A DNA stretch of 64,000 bases, from NCBI GenBank assembly GCA_040222235.1, contig JAVKDO010000133.1:1-64000 (forward strand), given 5' to 3'. Source of the stretch: UBA6059 sp040222235. GTDB taxonomy: Bacteria > Bacteroidota > Bacteroidia > Cytophagales > Cyclobacteriaceae. The notes under the pieces are model-generated. The model was not told the origin of the DNA. It did not search any database and was given only the letters and a program-made list of their open reading frames with translations. The translations under genes were made by a program, and so were the position numbers. Positions 36,830-46,232 of this stretch are shown piece by piece (the stretch's first letter is position 1; each line of letters opens with the position of its first letter).

Positions 36830-39800
36830 ATGGTAAACGAACCATGTAGACAAAAATTAGTTTTCGCGCTCTTTTTTTTGAGCCTTTGTTGGATTAATTC
36901 CAGTGTATGGGCACAAGGACAAAATCCTTTGATCGACAATCAGTGGTACTTCGGCAATTCGTCCGAAGCATTGATTTTTGACAAGACTAATTTGCCAGGT
37001 GTAGAAGTCAACATCGTTAATAATCAAGCTACACCTTTTGGACTTGGCGGTAGCGCGGTAGCAGCAGATGAGGCAACCGGAGATCTCATTTTCTACTCAG
37101 ATGGCGCCAACCTCTACGATGCTAGTCATAGCTCCATGTTGGATGCAGGCGTGATCCTTAACGGTAATCCTAATCTCAACAATGCGGCGGTGGCGTCACC
37201 AGCACCCGATACACCTGCCAGCTATTACCTATTTACCAACTCAGGTGTGACAGGGGTCAATGAAGTCCAGTACACTATCGTAAATAGCCAACTTCAAGGA
37301 AACGCTGCTAACCCAGGTCAGCCACCATTAGGTGATGTTACCACAATGATCAACCAGTCCACTGGCCTAGTGAATCCGTCTGATGCTATGATAGTGGTGC
37401 CTGGCCTAGGCAATGCCTATTGGCTCATTAACCAAGATGTGGGAAGTGGTCAGTTTCGCGTGATGACTATTGATGCTGGTAACTTTGGAGCGATCCAGAC
37501 CTTCAATTTTTTTGATGCAAGCATACCACCTTTTGAAGTATCAAGTTTCGCGTACAATGAAGACTCTACGCTCCTGGCAGTTTCTCCTAAGGAGCAAAAC
37601 AGGAATATTATCATTCTCGATTTTGATCCCAGCTCTGGAAACCTGAGTTTCAATACCCAGATTCTAAACTCAGGCAATACTGACGATGGAGGTGTAGCGG
37701 TGGCAGACGTTGCTTGGTCCGCTTCTGGTAGGAAGTTGTTTTTTAGTAGAAAAGGAAGCGCAAATGGCCAACCCACTACTGGGCAGGTCTATCAGTTTGG
37801 ATTTGATACCATATCGGTCACGAGCGCTGTGATTCCCTATACAGTTTTCAGAAGCTTAGGTCTCAAACGCGGGCCAGATAGGCGAATCTACCACCTTTAT
37901 CAGCTCACCGAGACCTCTCCTATAGAACTTGGCAGGTTCAATTTTCCAGACAGCCTCCTTGAAAACACCGAATATGATAGCCTCCCATTAGGCAATAGCA
38001 CACTCAATGGTATACAATTTCCAGAGTTTGCTCCACCATCCAATGATCCATTTGACCTTGTGGATTTCAACATTACTGACTCAGTAAGCTGTGTCAACAA
38101 CCAGGTATTTTTCACGCCAGTCGTCAATCCAACCCCTCAGACCGTGACTTGGGACTTTGGTGATGGTGGTGGATCAGGCTCCTTCTCTCCTATTTACGGA
38201 TACGAAGCAGCTTATGCAGGGCCAGTGACCATGACAGTCTCGGTCAACGGACGATTCAGAAGCGTGCAAAAGAATGTCACCATCAATATGAATAGCCTGA
38301 TGGCTGATCTGGGCAATGACACCACAATATGTGTAGGAGAAGAACTCATTCTTGATCCATTCGCAGATGCGGAGACCCCACCCCCAGCAGGAACCACTTT
38401 CTCATGGAATACTGGTGAGACCAGCCCCACCATCATGGCCAATTCGGATACGACAAGGACGTACTGGGTATACGTAGAAAGCCCCGATGGCTGCAGCAGC
38501 TTCGATGAAATAATAGTAACTGTGTATGGAGATCAGACGCAGGTGCTTAACTACTGGTACTTTGGCCAAAATGCAGGCATAAATTTTACACCACAAGCCA
38601 CAGCTCTGAATGACGGTGACATGATCTCTCCAGAAAACTGCTCGACCGTTTCCGATAGGAATGGTGACCTACTCTTCTATACCAACGGAAGCACTGTCTG
38701 GAATAGAGATCATCAGGTGATGATTAATGGCACAGAGATCGGTGGGGATAGCACGGTATCCAATGGCGCGATGATCGTGCCTGTGTCGAGTGTGACGCTA
38801 GCCGGAGAGCAAAGTGCCACTATCTTTTATGTATTTACCGCGGATGGAGTTTATGGCGACTATACCTATGACATGAGGTACTCTATCGTCGACATCAGAC
38901 TAGACTCTGCCAGAGGTGAGGTAATCGTTAAAGATCAGCCACTATTCCAGAATAGTACGGAGCGAATGACTGCTTCTGGTTTTGGTAATGGTACGACGTG
39001 GATGGTAGGTCATGAATATGGTAACAATACGTTTAGAGCGTATCAAGTGGGCAATCAAGGAATAGCAACCCCTACAATCACCTCCGAGGGATCTCAGCAT
39101 TTCTATGATGATGAGCGCAAAGGTCGCGGCTATATGAAACTCGCAAATGGCGAATTGGTAGGCGTGGCTTTGCCTGGTGATGACAATTTCTTAGAAATAT
39201 TTGAGTTTGACTCTATTGGTCGAGTAAGAAACGGTATCACTATAGATATAGAGGAGCCAGGTCCATCCGTCATCTATGGGGTAGACTTCTCCTCAGATGG
39301 ACGCAAGGTCTATGTTACCACAAATAATGGAAACTCGAAATTGATCCAATACAGCCTTGACAGTCTGGGCACAGAAGATCAGGAAGCGGATATTCAGGCG
39401 ACTAAAAATGTGGTGTACGCCGGAGGAGAAGAGTTAGGAGCCATCCAGACAGGTCCCGATAGACAGATGTACGTAGCTGTAGAAGGCTTACAGTCACTGG
39501 GCATAGTCAACGGCCCTACGGCTGATAATCCGACGTTCAGCCCAACAGCCTTCCCACTCTTGGCTGGGACAAGCAGCTTACTAGGTCTTCCTAATTTTGT
39601 GCAAATCGTATCCAACCCTCCTCAGTCTCCAGGCATCTCTTTCGCCAATACCTGCTTTGGTCAGCCCGTAGAGTTTTTCGGCTCGGGCACATCAGACATT
39701 GATGAGTACGATTGGATATTTGGAGATGATCCAAGTGCTTCCTTCCCTGGTAATCCTGATACGCTCATGGTACAAAATCCGATCCGACCATATGAGGATT

Positions 39801-41662
39801 TCGGTGAGTACACAGTGCAATTGAGAGTGTACAACAGATGCGGTTATGACTCTGTATTTGTAGATACACTGGAGATTTTCACCATTCCGGATACGGTGAT
39901 GCTCGAAAGCCCCCAAAACATATGCGAGCAAGACTTCCTCGAGCTGGCAGCATTTCCAACAGATACTTCGATCTATTCTTATACATGGTCAACAGGCGAC
40001 ACGGCTCGCGTTATTCAGGTGAGTGAAGCTACATCTGTCTCCGTATTCATTACCAATAGCGACGGTTGCTCCTCACCTCCTGCCACCATCAATGTAGCCG
40101 ATCAGCGGCCTGATATAGAGCTAGGACCACCGCTCGATGCATGTCAAAATGAGGAACTGGCAGATATCGATGGTAGTTACGGGCTCGGTGGGCTCTCCTA
40201 CACCTGGGAGATCAATGGAGAAGTGGTTGGTACGGATCGCTTCCAGTCAATTGAAACAGAAACGCCCGGTTCATTCTCTTACAAACTTCGCGCATTTGAT
40301 CCCATACTTAAGTGTGCAGCGACAGACAGTGTCGCCATTACAGTCCTTGATGAGCCGACTGTTTCAGCAATTGAGACATTTAATTCGTCATGCGGTATTA
40401 ACAACGGGCGCTTATTGTTTGAATTAGCGGGTGATGGCAACTTCACATATGCGGTCACTGGCCCTGTCAATGTGACTCCACGAACCTTCACTGGTATCAA
40501 TCCTGTGACGATCGATAGTCTTGGAGCTGGTATCTACACTCTCTCTGTGACCAATACAGTCAGTGGCTGTACGAATATGCAGAATATCAACATTGAGGAT
40601 ATCGCCAGCTTTGATATTATCACGACCCAATCAGGCATTTGCGGACTTGATATAGCGCTTAATGGCAATGTGGCAGACACGGTTCTTTTGACATTGCTGG
40701 ATGAGTCGGGTCAGGTGGTCACGAGCAGTGACGGCATCACCTATGATGGCTCCTTCCCTATTTTGTCAAGCGACTTTATCACTTCAGCCTTCAATGTGGG
40801 CGTCACCAGTGGCGGTTCCTACAATATCTCAGTAAGAGAAGCAGGAGCACCAGGTTGCGTGCAGACGGATAGCCTGACACTAATCCCACTCGAAGTGACC
40901 ATCTCTGCTGAGCCCAACTGTAATGTCAACGGACTAATCCAGTTGACAGCTGGAGCCTCTATTACAGAAGATGTCACTTTCCAGTGGCAAGATGCTGATG
41001 GCAATGTTCTCTCTGGTGAGTCTACGGCTTTCCTTGACGTAACCGAGACGGGCACCTACACAGTCAACGTCACAGATGTGAATGGCAACTGCTCCACTTC
41101 TGACTTTATCGATGTACTAGTTGTACCGATACCAGAGGAAGATCTGCTACTGGATAGTCAAGCATTGATCTGCTCCCTCGATCCTGATCCAGAACGTGGG
41201 ACGATAGAGTTAGATCCGGGCATTTTTGATACTTACGAGTGGAGACAAGACGGTGTAGAAGGCATTGTCTCTACGGAGCGCATGTTGCTCGTCTCTGAGG
41301 CTGGTGCATTCGTAGTACAACTCTTCAATGGCTCCACCTGCGTCAATGACAGAATCATTATTGAAGATGATTGTCGTCCTACTGTCGTAGCTCCGAACGC
41401 CTTCACACCAAATCAGGATGGTACAAATGATACCTTCTCAGTATTCCCTAATGACTATGTGACTGAATATGCCATATTCATTTTCGATAGATGGGGAGAG
41501 ATGGTCTTCCAGTCAGACGATCAAGACTTCCAGTGGGATGGTGTCTACAGAGGCCAGCTACTTCCTACCGGAACATACGCCTATAAGATGGTATTCCGCA
41601 GCTCGCTTGATGCAACTCAGTCAGTGATCGAACAGTATGGCGGAGTGACACTACTGAAATAG
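36830..41662 (+). CDS. Giant exported protein with PKD domains and gliding-motility-associated C-terminal domain
   Basis: About 1610 residues from ATG 36830, where a signal peptide begins (core LVFALFFLSLCWINSSVWAQ); an in-frame GTG at 36725 adds 35 non-signal residues. Two related propeller-like regions each open with WYFGN or WYFGQNAGINF and contain LLFYTNGSTVWNRDH, so the N-terminal two-thirds looks internally duplicated. PKD domains follow each (TWDFGDGG; YDWIFGDDPSA), then Ig-like repeats. The end is the CHU_C/type B sorting domain: PNAFTPNQDGTNDTFSVF, IFDRWGEMVFQS, LPTGTYAYKM. Type IX substrate, probably a surface adhesin; partner is the divergent PorP/SprF protein. Confidence 0.92.
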   Translation: MVNEPCRQKLVFALFFLSLCWINSSVWAQGQNPLIDNQWYFGNSSEALIFDKTNLPGVEVNIVNNQATPFGLGGSAVAADEATGDLIFYSDGANLYDASHSSMLDAGVILNGNPNLNNAAVASPAPDTPASYYLFTNSGVTGVNEVQYTIVNSQLQGNAANPGQPPLGDVTTMINQSTGLVNPSDAMIVVPGLGNAYWLINQDVGSGQFRVMTIDAGNFGAIQTFNFFDASIPPFEVSSFAYNEDSTLLAVSPKEQNRNIIILDFDPSSGNLSFNTQILNSGNTDDGGVAVADVAWSASGRKLFFSRKGSANGQPTTGQVYQFGFDTISVTSAVIPYTVFRSLGLKRGPDRRIYHLYQLTETSPIELGRFNFPDSLLENTEYDSLPLGNSTLNGIQFPEFAPPSNDPFDLVDFNITDSVSCVNNQVFFTPVVNPTPQTVTWDFGDGGGSGSFSPIYGYEAAYAGPVTMTVSVNGRFRSVQKNVTINMNSLMADLGNDTTICVGEELILDPFADAETPPPAGTTFSWNTGETSPTIMANSDTTRTYWVYVESPDGCSSFDEIIVTVYGDQTQVLNYWYFGQNAGINFTPQATALNDGDMISPENCSTVSDRNGDLLFYTNGSTVWNRDHQVMINGTEIGGDSTVSNGAMIVPVSSVTLAGEQSATIFYVFTADGVYGDYTYDMRYSIVDIRLDSARGEVIVKDQPLFQNSTERMTASGFGNGTTWMVGHEYGNNTFRAYQVGNQGIATPTITSEGSQHFYDDERKGRGYMKLANGELVGVALPGDDNFLEIFEFDSIGRVRNGITIDIEEPGPSVIYGVDFSSDGRKVYVTTNNGNSKLIQYSLDSLGTEDQEADIQATKNVVYAGGEELGAIQTGPDRQMYVAVEGLQSLGIVNGPTADNPTFSPTAFPLLAGTSSLLGLPNFVQIVSNPPQSPGISFANTCFGQPVEFFGSGTSDIDEYDWIFGDDPSASFPGNPDTLMVQNPIRPYEDFGEYTVQLRVYNRCGYDSVFVDTLEIFTIPDTVMLESPQNICEQDFLELAAFPTDTSIYSYTWSTGDTARVIQVSEATSVSVFITNSDGCSSPPATINVADQRPDIELGPPLDACQNEELADIDGSYGLGGLSYTWEINGEVVGTDRFQSIETETPGSFSYKLRAFDPILKCAATDSVAITVLDEPTVSAIETFNSSCGINNGRLLFELAGDGNFTYAVTGPVNVTPRTFTGINPVTIDSLGAGIYTLSVTNTVSGCTNMQNINIEDIASFDIITTQSGICGLDIALNGNVADTVLLTLLDESGQVVTSSDGITYDGSFPILSSDFITSAFNVGVTSGGSYNISVREAGAPGCVQTDSLTLIPLEVTISAEPNCNVNGLIQLTAGASITEDVTFQWQDADGNVLSGESTAFLDVTETGTYTVNVTDVNGNCSTSDFIDVLVVPIPEEDLLLDSQALICSLDPDPERGTIELDPGIFDTYEWRQDGVEGIVSTERMLLVSEAGAFVVQLFNGSTCVNDRIIIEDDCRPTVVAPNAFTPNQDGTNDTFSVFPNDYVTEYAIFIFDRWGEMVFQSDDQDFQWDGVYRGQLLPTGTYAYKMVFRSSLDATQSVIEQYGGVTLLK

Positions 41663-41694
41663 AATCTGTCCATAATGTCCGATCTCTTCGTTAC

Positions 41695-41717
41695 GCCCGC
41701 CTGTCCGGCGAGGCAGG
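41695..41717. repeat. REP-like intergenic repeat, copy 2
   Basis: GCCCGCCTGTCCGGCGAGGCAGG, with GCCTG and CAGGC (41699-41703, 41714-41718) able to pair. It is 30 bp after the giant surface-protein gene, and related to units at 20361-20382 and 60547-60570. Confidence 0.55.
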
Positions 41718-41866
41718 CTCGTCAGAAAAATACTCATTTCCGATAGGAAACTGTGCTTTTTCCTCTGTCGCAAGCCTTGATCTCGAACATTCTGAATCAG
41801 ATTCTTGACTTATTAGACAGACACTAAATAATATTAACATAAGCAGGTCTGGATCGTTCTTCAAGT

Positions 41867-42466
41867 ATGGCCTATTTTGAAGACCTCTATCAGCGTCTAT
41901 TTACCAAGCAGCAAAAGCAACCTCAGCTCAGCCATGAAGTTATTCGGCGCAGTGATAAGTATTCCGAAGGCTACCGCCAATGGTGTCAGCAGAATCGCCT
42001 TCCAGAGTATTTGGATAAATACCAGAAGGGATACCACTACAAGAAACTGAAGATTCAGAGTAGTTACGATGTGCATCTCTTCACTTCTAGTATGGCCAAT
42101 GGTTTCGCATTGTCATACAACTTGGAGATAGCCCCAATAGAATTTCAATACCTATTCGATTACCTGGCGGAAAGAGTGCTTACCCTAAAATACAAGAAGG
42201 CCAACTCGGATATAATGATCTCTGAAAAAGGTGAAATCATAGAAACCAAAGAGAAACATTATCTCAAGCCCGTGTCAGCAAGTGATGCAACCAAAGTTGA
42301 GCAGCACTATGGCAATGTCCTGATAGAATATATCCGAATAGACGATCAGCCCTCCTACATCAAGGTGATGGCCAGTACCTACGCTGATCAGCTGTACGCT
42401 GCACCTCTCGATTTTGACGAGTTAGTAGACTACTTATTCTCTTTTGAGAGCAACTCCAACGCCTAA
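41867..42466 (+). CDS. Conserved-looking protein of unknown function
   Basis: 199 residues, ATG start, no signal peptide or membrane helix, mixed alpha/beta composition rich in charged and aromatic residues (EGYRQWCQQNRLPEYLDKY near 35-53). A conserved-looking stretch is QYLFDYLAERVLTLKYKKANSD. I do not recognise the family. It precedes a small transthyretin-like protein by 42 bp on the same strand, and coding quality (no rare-codon clusters, regular start) supports a real gene. Confidence 0.7.
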   Translation: MAYFEDLYQRLFTKQQKQPQLSHEVIRRSDKYSEGYRQWCQQNRLPEYLDKYQKGYHYKKLKIQSSYDVHLFTSSMANGFALSYNLEIAPIEFQYLFDYLAERVLTLKYKKANSDIMISEKGEIIETKEKHYLKPVSASDATKVEQHYGNVLIEYIRIDDQPSYIKVMASTYADQLYAAPLDFDELVDYLFSFESNSNA

Positions 42467-42508
42467 GTCATCGTAGTTGATCCAGCACCCTTTTATCACA
42501 TTAGTCTT

Positions 42509-42877
42509 ATGAAAAAATGGATCATCATACTCTGTATCGAGCTTCTCCTATGGCTAGCGTTCATTACCACTAACTACGCCAGCTCGGAAGTTCTCCCCAC
42601 CAGCTTGAGAATCACTGTGATTGACAACCTAGGTAATTTTGTAGAAGGTGCTCAGGTGATACTCTATACCAGTCAAGAGGATTATAACAGCGATGAGAAT
42701 CCAGTTGCCGATCCGCTGACTACTGACGAGAAAGGTAGGGTCACTTTTAAGAACCTGAACGCTCAATCCTATTTCGTGGATGCAAGGTATGGTGACAAGA
42801 CCAATATCGGAGAGGGTGTCAAAACAGCCCCACTTCAAGAGGGGCGTATCAACAAAGTCAATACAGTCATGCAGTGA
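42509..42877 (+). CDS. Small anchored protein with transthyretin/carboxypeptidase-regulatory-like domain
   Basis: 122 residues. An N-terminal hydrophobic signal or anchor (WIIILCIELLLWLAFITT) is followed by one beta-sandwich domain with the typical opening LRITVIDNLGNFVEGAQVILY and DEKGRVTFKNLNAQSYFVD. Such domains occur in surface and outer-membrane proteins of this phylum; here it is alone. Its TGA stop overlaps the GTG start of the NUDIX gene (GTGA), suggesting coupled translation. Confidence 0.75.
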   Translation: MKKWIIILCIELLLWLAFITTNYASSEVLPTSLRITVIDNLGNFVEGAQVILYTSQEDYNSDENPVADPLTTDEKGRVTFKNLNAQSYFVDARYGDKTNIGEGVKTAPLQEGRINKVNTVMQ

Positions 42878-43404
42878 CTACCAGAGATGATTTCACTAAG
42901 GCGATAGCAGGTTACAAGACATTAGACAAAACAGAATCAGCCTTTGTTCCCCAATTTGAGGAGTTACTACGGTACCCCAATTGCTACGAGCGCTCTTTAC
43001 TTTCAGGACATTTGACAGCCTCATGCTGGGTACTCAATCATGACCATTCACAAGTGTTAATGCTTCATCATGCCAAGCTCAATAAATGGCTTCAGCCAGG
43101 TGGTCATGCTGATGGCGATGAGAACCTGCTAAGGGTAGCACAGAAAGAACTTGACGAGGAAACCGGGCTATCAGACTATTCACTGCTAAGTGAGAAGATC
43201 TTTGATATCGACATTCATGATATCCCAGAGCGCAAAGGTGTGCCGGCTCATAAGCACTATGATATCAGGTTCGTATTTCGCGCTAGCCGATCCTCATCAA
43301 TCTCCAAAAATCATGAATCAAATGCTTTAGAATGGGTAAAATTAGCAGAAGTACCTGATGAAGCATCGCTACAAAGGATGGTAGCCAAAACGATGATATT
43401 GTAG
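42874..43404 (+). CDS. NUDIX hydrolase
   Basis: 176 residues starting at GTG 42874, which overlaps the previous stop; there is no ATG before the conserved region. The NUDIX box is complete in spacing, G-x5-E-x7-KELDEETGL, with Lys replacing the usual Arg. WLQPGGHADGDE precedes it. Likely hydrolyses a nucleoside diphosphate linked to another group; the N-terminal 60 helical residues and 'HADGD' variant are typical of a broad bacterial subgroup without assigned substrate. Confidence 0.9.
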   Translation: MTTRDDFTKAIAGYKTLDKTESAFVPQFEELLRYPNCYERSLLSGHLTASCWVLNHDHSQVLMLHHAKLNKWLQPGGHADGDENLLRVAQKELDEETGLSDYSLLSEKIFDIDIHDIPERKGVPAHKHYDIRFVFRASRSSSISKNHESNALEWVKLAEVPDEASLQRMVAKTMIL

Positions 43405-43417
43405 TAGTTGTTAACCT

Positions 43418-43654
43418 TTAGTAGTCAAGGAGCGTAGCGTGATCTTTTCCCATTTCAGTGAATCGCTGTACTACTTTAGTAATGAAGGAATCATCGATCA
43501 TTTCTTTGATCTCAGCCTCACCAGTCACATCAAATTCACTGAATTTATAAGTCTGTTCAAGCATCCCTCGCTCAAATTTTATCAGGTATTTATTGTTCCA
43601 ATGGAACATGGTAATCTTGACCTCCGAGTGCTCTATTTCGCCTATTACGCGCAT
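43418..43654 (-). CDS. Small conserved protein of unknown function
   Basis: 78 residues. Starts MRVIGEIEHSEVKITMFHWN, a pattern I associate with a short Bacteroidota protein of unknown function (IGEI/IPH..KIT.F.WNN.YLIK.E.G.LEQT). That recollection is unverified. Amphipathic beta start and acidic helical end, no export signal. It is divergent from the cold-shock gene, 100 bp between starts, and convergent with the NUDIX gene. An overlapping plus-strand frame (43439-43774) is its shadow. Confidence 0.7.
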   Translation of the reverse strand: MRVIGEIEHSEVKITMFHWNNKYLIKFERGMLEQTYKFSEFDVTGEAEIKEMIDDSFITKVVQRFTEMGKDHATLLDY

Positions 43655-43754
43655 ATCATTTCAATTACAATACAAAATTTATTCGGATTATTGGTTGGAA
43701 TCGCGTCTTTTATCCTTAACATTTGTATGATTATTAATTCTAATTCCTTATTTA

Positions 43755-43946
43755 ATGCAAACAGGCAAAGTTAAGTTCTTTAATGAGTCTAAAGGTTATG
43801 GCTTCATTAAAGACGATGATTCCGATGAAGAATATTTCGTACACGTATCGGGTTTGATTGATGAGATCAAGCAGAATGACTCAGTGACCTTCGAAATAAA
43901 AGAAGGTAAAAAAGGTTTAAATGCAATTAATGTGAAGCTCGCGTAA
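43755..43946 (+). CDS. Cold-shock domain protein (CspA family)
   Basis: 63 residues, a single cold-shock domain. RNP1 KGYGFI (13-18) and RNP2-like YFVHVS (27-32) are intact, with the family opening TGKVKFFNESKG. Binds single-stranded nucleic acid and melts RNA structure. Followed by a strong bidirectional terminator. No obvious structured cold-shock leader could be assigned in the 100 bp upstream. Confidence 0.95.
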   Translation: MQTGKVKFFNESKGYGFIKDDDSDEEYFVHVSGLIDEIKQNDSVTFEIKEGKKGLNAINVKLA

Positions 43947-43969
43947 TTGATTATAGATCTTACCAGAAT

Positions 43970-43998
43970 AAAAAAGGCCTCCTAGTGAGGCCTTTTTT
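43970..43998 (+). terminator. Rho-independent terminator after the cold-shock gene
   Basis: AAAAAAGGCCTC (43970-43981) pairs with GAGGCCTTTTTT (43987-43998), loop CTAGT. The A tract on the other side would also let it work on the minus strand. Confidence 0.92.
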
Positions 43999-44087
43999 GT
44001 TGACCACTTCCACAGGTTCTAAGGGTAGTTTTTAGCAGCCTCAATTAATAGAATATCAATATCTTTCAGCTCCAAATTGGTAATCCC

Positions 44088-44630
44088 TTGACGAGCATCG
44101 ATTTCAACACATTACTCATTAGGCGCCTCAGGAACAGAGATGTTACTGCCCTCGATTATCTCTATGATCATTATTCCGAGGCATTGTATGGCGTGATACA
44201 CAGAACAGTTGGTCACAAAGAAATTGCCGAGGAGACGCTACATGATGTCTTTATTCGGGTCTGGGATCAAATCGAGGCTTACGACCCCTCTAAGGGTACT
44301 TTGTTTACCTGGATGTATCGCATAGCACGAAACAAAGCCATCGATGCTCGACGTTCCAGAGATTTTAAGGTCGGAGAAAAATCCAAAGACTTGGATGAGT
44401 ACGTAGATATATTTGAAATATCAGACAAAAGGGAAGACTATATTGGACTCTCGAAGGTGCTTGACACTGTTGGTGAGATGTGTAAGAAACTTATTCAACT
44501 GAACTTCTTCATGGGGTATTCTCACTCTGAGATTAGTGAAAAAGAGGAAATAGCATTGGGCACGGTCAAGACAAGGTTGAGATACTGTCTCAAGGATATT
44601 AAGCAGCAATTGAAAAGCGATTTTGGATAA
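44088..44630 (+). CDS. ECF-type RNA polymerase sigma factor
   Basis: 180 residues starting at TTG 44088; no ATG or GTG precedes the conserved region in frame. Sigma-70 region 2 is seen as ALDYLYDHYSEALYG and EETLHDVFIRVWDQI, with the WMYRIARNKAID segment for -10 recognition; region 4 has a helix-turn-helix with YSHSEISEKEEIALGTVKTRL. Overlaps its anti-sigma partner by 8 bp. Belongs with RskA-type anti-sigma systems, usually envelope or oxidative stress. Confidence 0.92.
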   Translation: MTSIDFNTLLIRRLRNRDVTALDYLYDHYSEALYGVIHRTVGHKEIAEETLHDVFIRVWDQIEAYDPSKGTLFTWMYRIARNKAIDARRSRDFKVGEKSKDLDEYVDIFEISDKREDYIGLSKVLDTVGEMCKKLIQLNFFMGYSHSEISEKEEIALGTVKTRLRYCLKDIKQQLKSDFG

Positions 44631-45414
44631 GCAAGAGCTACTATCGGACGGTTACCTGGCCGCCTACATCACCGGTGAGGTCAGTGGAGAAGAATCAAAG
44701 CAGATTGAGGTTTTGATCGCTTCTGAAGATGAAGTGCGTACCGAATACCTTGAGCTTCAGAAGACGCTGGAGCTGCTGGCTTTTCGTCAGGCCATGGCAC
44801 CACCTTCATCGGTGAAGCAATTAGTGATGCAAGACGAAAAGGTGATGAAAAATCTCAACTTTGTTGATAACAGCAGTGGGCGTCAGACCTCACGATTTAT
44901 GATGGCAGCCAGCATCACGATAGCGTTGATTTCTGCAATGGCTTCATTCTACTTCTGGAATCAGTGGCAAAATACAGACTATCGCCTGACACAGCTAACT
45001 GCACGAAACATTGAGTTAGCTGAAAATTACAATTTGGTCAATCAAGAGCTCACCAACATCAGGCAAGACTTAGCAGTAATCATCAGCCCTGAATTCCAAA
45101 GAATCATACTGCATGGAACGGAGAATGCCGAAAGTGCCAAGGCTGTCGTCTATTGGAATCCTACGCAAGAGGAGCTCTTTCTCAACTCTTCCAATATGGT
45201 CAGTTTATCAGACGACCAGCAGTACCAGCTATGGGCGCTAGTCGATGGAGTACCCATCGATGCTGGTGTCTTTGACGCAAGTAGTGGCACATTTCAGATC
45301 ATGAAGGGTATTGCCGAGGCTGACGCCTTTGCGGTAACCATCGAGCAGGCAGGCGGAGCAGAAAGCCCCACCCTTCCTACAATGCAAGTCTATGGAGAGA
45401 CAATCGGCTCATGA
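44623..45414 (+). CDS. RskA-type anti-sigma factor
   Basis: 263 residues, TTG start overlapping the sigma gene. Cytoplasmic N-terminal sigma-binding part (AAYITGEVSGEESKQIEVLI), one membrane helix near 91-112 (FMMAASITIALISAMASFYF), a coiled linker, then the periplasmic RskA domain with YWNPTQEELFLNSSNM and YQLWALVDGVPIDAGVFD. No HxxxCxxC zinc motif. Sequesters the upstream ECF sigma factor until a periplasmic signal leads to its proteolysis. Confidence 0.92.
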   Translation: MDKQELLSDGYLAAYITGEVSGEESKQIEVLIASEDEVRTEYLELQKTLELLAFRQAMAPPSSVKQLVMQDEKVMKNLNFVDNSSGRQTSRFMMAASITIALISAMASFYFWNQWQNTDYRLTQLTARNIELAENYNLVNQELTNIRQDLAVIISPEFQRIILHGTENAESAKAVVYWNPTQEELFLNSSNMVSLSDDQQYQLWALVDGVPIDAGVFDASSGTFQIMKGIAEADAFAVTIEQAGGAESPTLPTMQVYGETIGS

Positions 45415-45453
45415 CAAACTAATTGAATAGCGCTAAGCAACTACCTAACTTTC

Positions 45454-46035
45454 ATGACATACTACCATCTTAAGAGCTGCTTGTATTTGGCATTGGTCAT
45501 CCTCGGTTTTACGGGTTGTAAAAAGACCTCTGAGGCAACTCATTTGGAGGCTTCAAAGGCTTTCTATCAGGCTATGAGCGCCTCTAACTTTGATCAGATC
45601 ACCCAACTCTATTACGATAGTGTAAGGGTATTAGAAGGCAGTTATGCGAGTGCCTATGCTCTAGAGAATTACAGACCTTGGCTAGAATGGGATGCCGTCT
45701 TTGAGCCTACCTATAATGTCATCGCACTAGAGGAAGGCGACAATTCGGTTATCGCGACAGTGGAAAAGACTTGTCGTCGCACACTGTTTCTAAATGTAGC
45801 ACCCACGATTACTCAAGAGAAGCTCACCTTCAAAGACGGGAAAATTTGGTCACTAGAGATCATGGCCTATACCCAGTATGATGATGTCAAGTGGAATGGC
45901 AACCGTGAATTGCTGGTCGCATGGATTGCCCAAAATTACCCAGAGTTAAATGGCTTTGAACATGACCAGACAAAAGTTGGTGGACAGAACTATCTTCGAG
46001 CAATAGAACTTTATGAGAATCGAGTGGGTAATTGA
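45454..46035 (+). CDS. SnoaL/NTF2-like lipoprotein
   Basis: 193 residues. Lipobox GFTGC (Cys22) after a hydrophobic run. The mature part begins with the NTF2-like pattern AFYQAMSASNFDQITQLYYDS and contains the cone-like strands VIATVEKTCRRTLF and KLTFKDGKIWSLEIMAY. Ligand unknown; the fold binds small molecules or assembles scaffolds. It is 39 bp after the anti-sigma gene, so it may be a target or accessory of that sigma system. Confidence 0.82.
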   Translation: MTYYHLKSCLYLALVILGFTGCKKTSEATHLEASKAFYQAMSASNFDQITQLYYDSVRVLEGSYASAYALENYRPWLEWDAVFEPTYNVIALEEGDNSVIATVEKTCRRTLFLNVAPTITQEKLTFKDGKIWSLEIMAYTQYDDVKWNGNRELLVAWIAQNYPELNGFEHDQTKVGGQNYLRAIELYENRVGN

Positions 46036-46232
46036 TCCTCCCTGATCGAATAATCAACCGTAATGACCCATTACCAAAGGTGATCAGGCTATTTAAAAAT
46101 CTATCTTCGTACCCATTTATTTTGAGGCTCTAGTATCCCATCCTGATCAACGCGAAAAACCTACCTCCGACCTCTATCACTTCTATCAAGGGAATAGCCT
46201 TCCTTCTGATTGCTGCTTGTACGCTTCATCCA

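Noticed and set aside
43439..43774. Plus-strand 111-codon frame
   Set aside because: It is antisense to the better-supported 78-residue minus-strand gene and runs into the cold-shock start; its composition is poor.
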